Assembly: GCF_027587205.1 (NCBI RefSeq)
Contig: NZ_JAPDOD010000002.1
Coordinates: forward strand, 434,001 to 498,000
From: Solirubrobacter ginsenosidimutans
Lineage (GTDB): Bacteria > Actinomycetota > Thermoleophilia > Solirubrobacterales > Solirubrobacteraceae
Length of the DNA: 64,000 bases
Direction of reading: 5' to 3'
This document shows, in pieces, positions 62,521-64,000 of the stretch; positions within the stretch are counted from its first letter, which is position 1, and the number at the start of each line of letters is the position of its first letter. Both the position numbers and the translations under genes were made by a program. A model generated the notes under the pieces. It was given only the letters and a program-made list of their open reading frames with translations. It did no database searches and was not told the origin of the DNA.

Positions 62521-63522
62521 TCAGTGATGGTAGGTGGAGAGCGCTTGGTAGGTGGAGAGGTACGCGTCCACCATTGCATCGGCAGAAAAGCGCTCGCGCA
62601 CGAGCCTCGCGCCGGCGGCCCCCATCTCGGCCCGCTGTCCGGGGTCGTCGAGCAGCTCGCGGACCGTCGCCGCGAGGTCCTCAGGATCGAAGCTCGCGAT
62701 CCGCACGCCGTCGAGCTCGCGCATCCCGCTGACGGGCGTCGAGACCACCGGCGTGCCCGCCGCCAGCGCCTCCAGGACCGCGATCGACTGGCCTTCGGAG
62801 TCGGAGGTGACGAGCAGGAGCTGTGCGCGGGCGAGCAGCGCGCGGGCGTCGTCGCGGGCGCCGAGGAAGGTCACGCCGGGCGCGTCGAGCGCCTCGCGCA
62901 GGGAGCCGTCGCCGACCACGACGAACTTCGCCTCCGGGACACGCTTCGCGACCTCGAGGAAGCGCCCGGGGTTCTTGACCGGCTCCAGCCGGCCGACGAA
63001 CAGCACGCCCTCGCGCGCGGCGTCGTCGCCCCCCGGCGGCGGCGGATCGATCCCGTTGTGGATGACCCGCGGGACCGCCGGGGCGAACATCGGCAGCACG
63101 CCTTCGGAGACGACGACCACCTCGTCGGCGGCGCGCAGCAGCAGCTTCGCGGCGCCCGCGCGGTCATCGGCGGCGGCACCGTGATGCGTGGCGAGCAGCG
63201 GCGGGCGGCGCGGTCCGCGGGCAAGCCGGATCGCGGCGCCGGCGATCACCGTCGCCTTCGCGTTGTGGGCGTGCACGACGTGGGGGCGGAACGACCGGAC
63301 GAAGGCTGCCTGCCGCGTCGTCCATTCGATGACGCCGAGCGGCGAGCGTCCGCGCTCGGGCAGGACGAGGCGCTCGACGTCGCCCAGCTGCGCGTCGAGC
63401 GGGCCGGCTGCGCCCGAGACCGCGACGTCGTGACCACGCGCGCGAAGCCCTGACGCGAGGCTGACGACCACCCGCTCGGCTCCCCCGAGGCCCAGGCCCG
63501 GGCTCGCCAGCAGGATCCGCAC
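62521..63522 (-). CDS. family 4 glycosyltransferase
   Basis: About 333 residues, GT-B: 'LGLGGAERVVVSLASGL', 'VIHNGIDPPP', 'SDSEGQSIAVLEALAAGTPVVSTPVSG'. GTG start. First gene of the kinase-polymerase operon. The C-terminus contains a short duplication (STYQAL-STY) from an 18-base-period repeat (62529-62541 and 62547-62559). Confidence 0.88.
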   Translation of the reverse strand: MRILLASPGLGLGGAERVVVSLASGLRARGHDVAVSGAAGPLDAQLGDVERLVLPERGRSPLGVIEWTTRQAAFVRSFRPHVVHAHNAKATVIAGAAIRLARGPRRPPLLATHHGAAADDRAGAAKLLLRAADEVVVVSEGVLPMFAPAVPRVIHNGIDPPPPGGDDAAREGVLFVGRLEPVKNPGRFLEVAKRVPEAKFVVVGDGSLREALDAPGVTFLGARDDARALLARAQLLLVTSDSEGQSIAVLEALAAGTPVVSTPVSGMRELDGVRIASFDPEDLAATVRELLDDPGQRAEMGAAGARLVRERFSADAMVDAYLSTYQALSTYHH

Positions 63523-63573
63523 GGGCCGGGAGGCTACAGAGTCGCTCCCGGGATGCCGACCACACGGTGCAAG

Positions 63574-64000
63574 ATGACCCGGCGCCTCGCGCTCATCTTC
63601 GCTCTCTTCGCCACCGCCGCGGTGCCCGCGGTCGCGGCTGCCGCGCCCGGCCGGGTCACGCTCGTGCGCGCTGCGGGAGCGTCGGGCGACCTCGCCTGGT
63701 CGCGCGCCCACATCTGGCGCATGCACGGGACGACCGCGTGGGACCCCGCGACGACGTGGGTGCGCCGCAGCGCCTACGCGCTCGATTCCGCCACCGCCGC
63801 CGCGCACCCGGACTGGGTGCTCAAGGACGCGTTCTCCACGCAGCTCTATGTCGGGTCGTCGCTCGCCGGCGACTTCGGCAACCCGGCCTACCGCGCCTGG
63901 TGGATCGCCCAGGTGACGGCGCAGGCCGCCGGGGCCGCGGGCGTCTACGTCGACGACGTCGCGATGGAGCGCCGCGCGTACTACGAGGACGGCTACAGCG
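63574..64000 (+). CDS. secreted putative glycoside hydrolase (N-terminal part, cut by window end)
   Basis: The frame is open at the window end. Signal peptide in the first 25 residues ('RRLALIFALFATAAVPAVA'), then the same elements as the protein at 57098: 'HPDWVLKD' and 'GVYVDDVAM' (candidate catalytic region). It is a paralogue of that hydrolase but has no riboswitch visible upstream. An in-frame ATG at 63553 is an alternative start. Divergent from the glycosyltransferase gene. Confidence 0.78.
   Translation, partial: MTRRLALIFALFATAAVPAVAAAAPGRVTLVRAAGASGDLAWSRAHIWRMHGTTAWDPATTWVRRSAYALDSATAAAHPDWVLKDAFSTQLYVGSSLAGDFGNPAYRAWWIAQVTAQAAGAAGVYVDDVAMERRAYYEDGYS

Noticed and set aside
61303..63453. 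Plus-strand open frame of 716 codons across the kinase and glycosyltransferase genes
   Set aside because: Low-complexity Arg/His/Gln/Asp-rich translation antisense to two well-supported genes.

Overview
The window is very GC-rich DNA whose gene content suggests an actinobacterium, most likely of the Thermoleophilia/Solirubrobacterales type. The pointers are a KorAB 2-oxoacid:ferredoxin oxidoreductase, a DUF6596-type ECF sigma factor with a DGPF/YciI partner, several PPOX/LLM/SDR enzymes, secreted FG-GAP and Ig-repeat proteins with a shared C-terminal module, putative TIM-barrel glycoside hydrolases, and an actinobacterial-type integrative element in a tRNA gene. The lineage is inferred from gene content only.

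Layout. 1-2.9 kb: end of korA, korB and a MalY/PatB-type C-S lyase/aminotransferase, all overlapping. 2.9-8.8 kb: mixed housekeeping genes (amidohydrolase, an orphan DppB-like permease, SDR, YbaK, GNAT), then a RAYT transposase with an upstream REPIN-like inverted repeat, then a HAD phosphatase. 8.8-12.4 kb: a small surface-sugar group (epimerase, PIG-L deacetylase, GT2) and PhzF. 12.4-25.1 kb: LtrA, SDR, an HxlR/PPOX pair with two operator-like repeats, the ECF sigma/DGPF pair, a second orphan DppB-like permease, a lipoprotein hydrolase, a signal-peptide-bearing Hcp-like protein, a NarL-type two-component system and an MMPL transporter. 25.1-26.0 kb: IS and integrase remnants. 26.3-30.2 kb: two large secreted proteins. 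30.6-42.9 kb: an HtrA-like protein lacking its catalytic His, HxlR, broken SDR and LysR genes, LysR/aldo-keto reductase, adenine deaminase, a frameshifted histidine kinase fused to an LLM remnant, a PAS-kinase-receiver hybrid and an esterase.

43.2-52.3 kb is a complete-looking integrated element, about 9.06 kb, bounded by a 44-bp perfect direct repeat. The right copy is the 3' part of tRNA-Val(CAC). It carries integrase, excisionase, an HUH Rep, an FtsK-like transfer ATPase, an SCO3933-like regulator, a GntR repressor with two near-identical operators, and a Nudix gene: the plan of an actinomycete integrative and conjugative element (AICE). Its left part holds a tightly packed three-gene cargo operon (TIGR04255-type protein plus two unknown proteins) and a 0.5-kb non-coding region rich in GAA-loop hairpins. 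This is the best candidate for an undescribed system here.

52.3-64 kb is an exopolysaccharide locus: CpsB/YwqE-type phosphatase, flippase, four GT4 glycosyltransferases, Wzy-like polymerase and Wzz/BY-kinase. It also holds two putative glycoside hydrolases, one preceded by a class I cyclic-di-GMP riboswitch. Phosphatase and kinase probably control chain length and export, and the riboswitch would tie the hydrolase to biofilm signalling.
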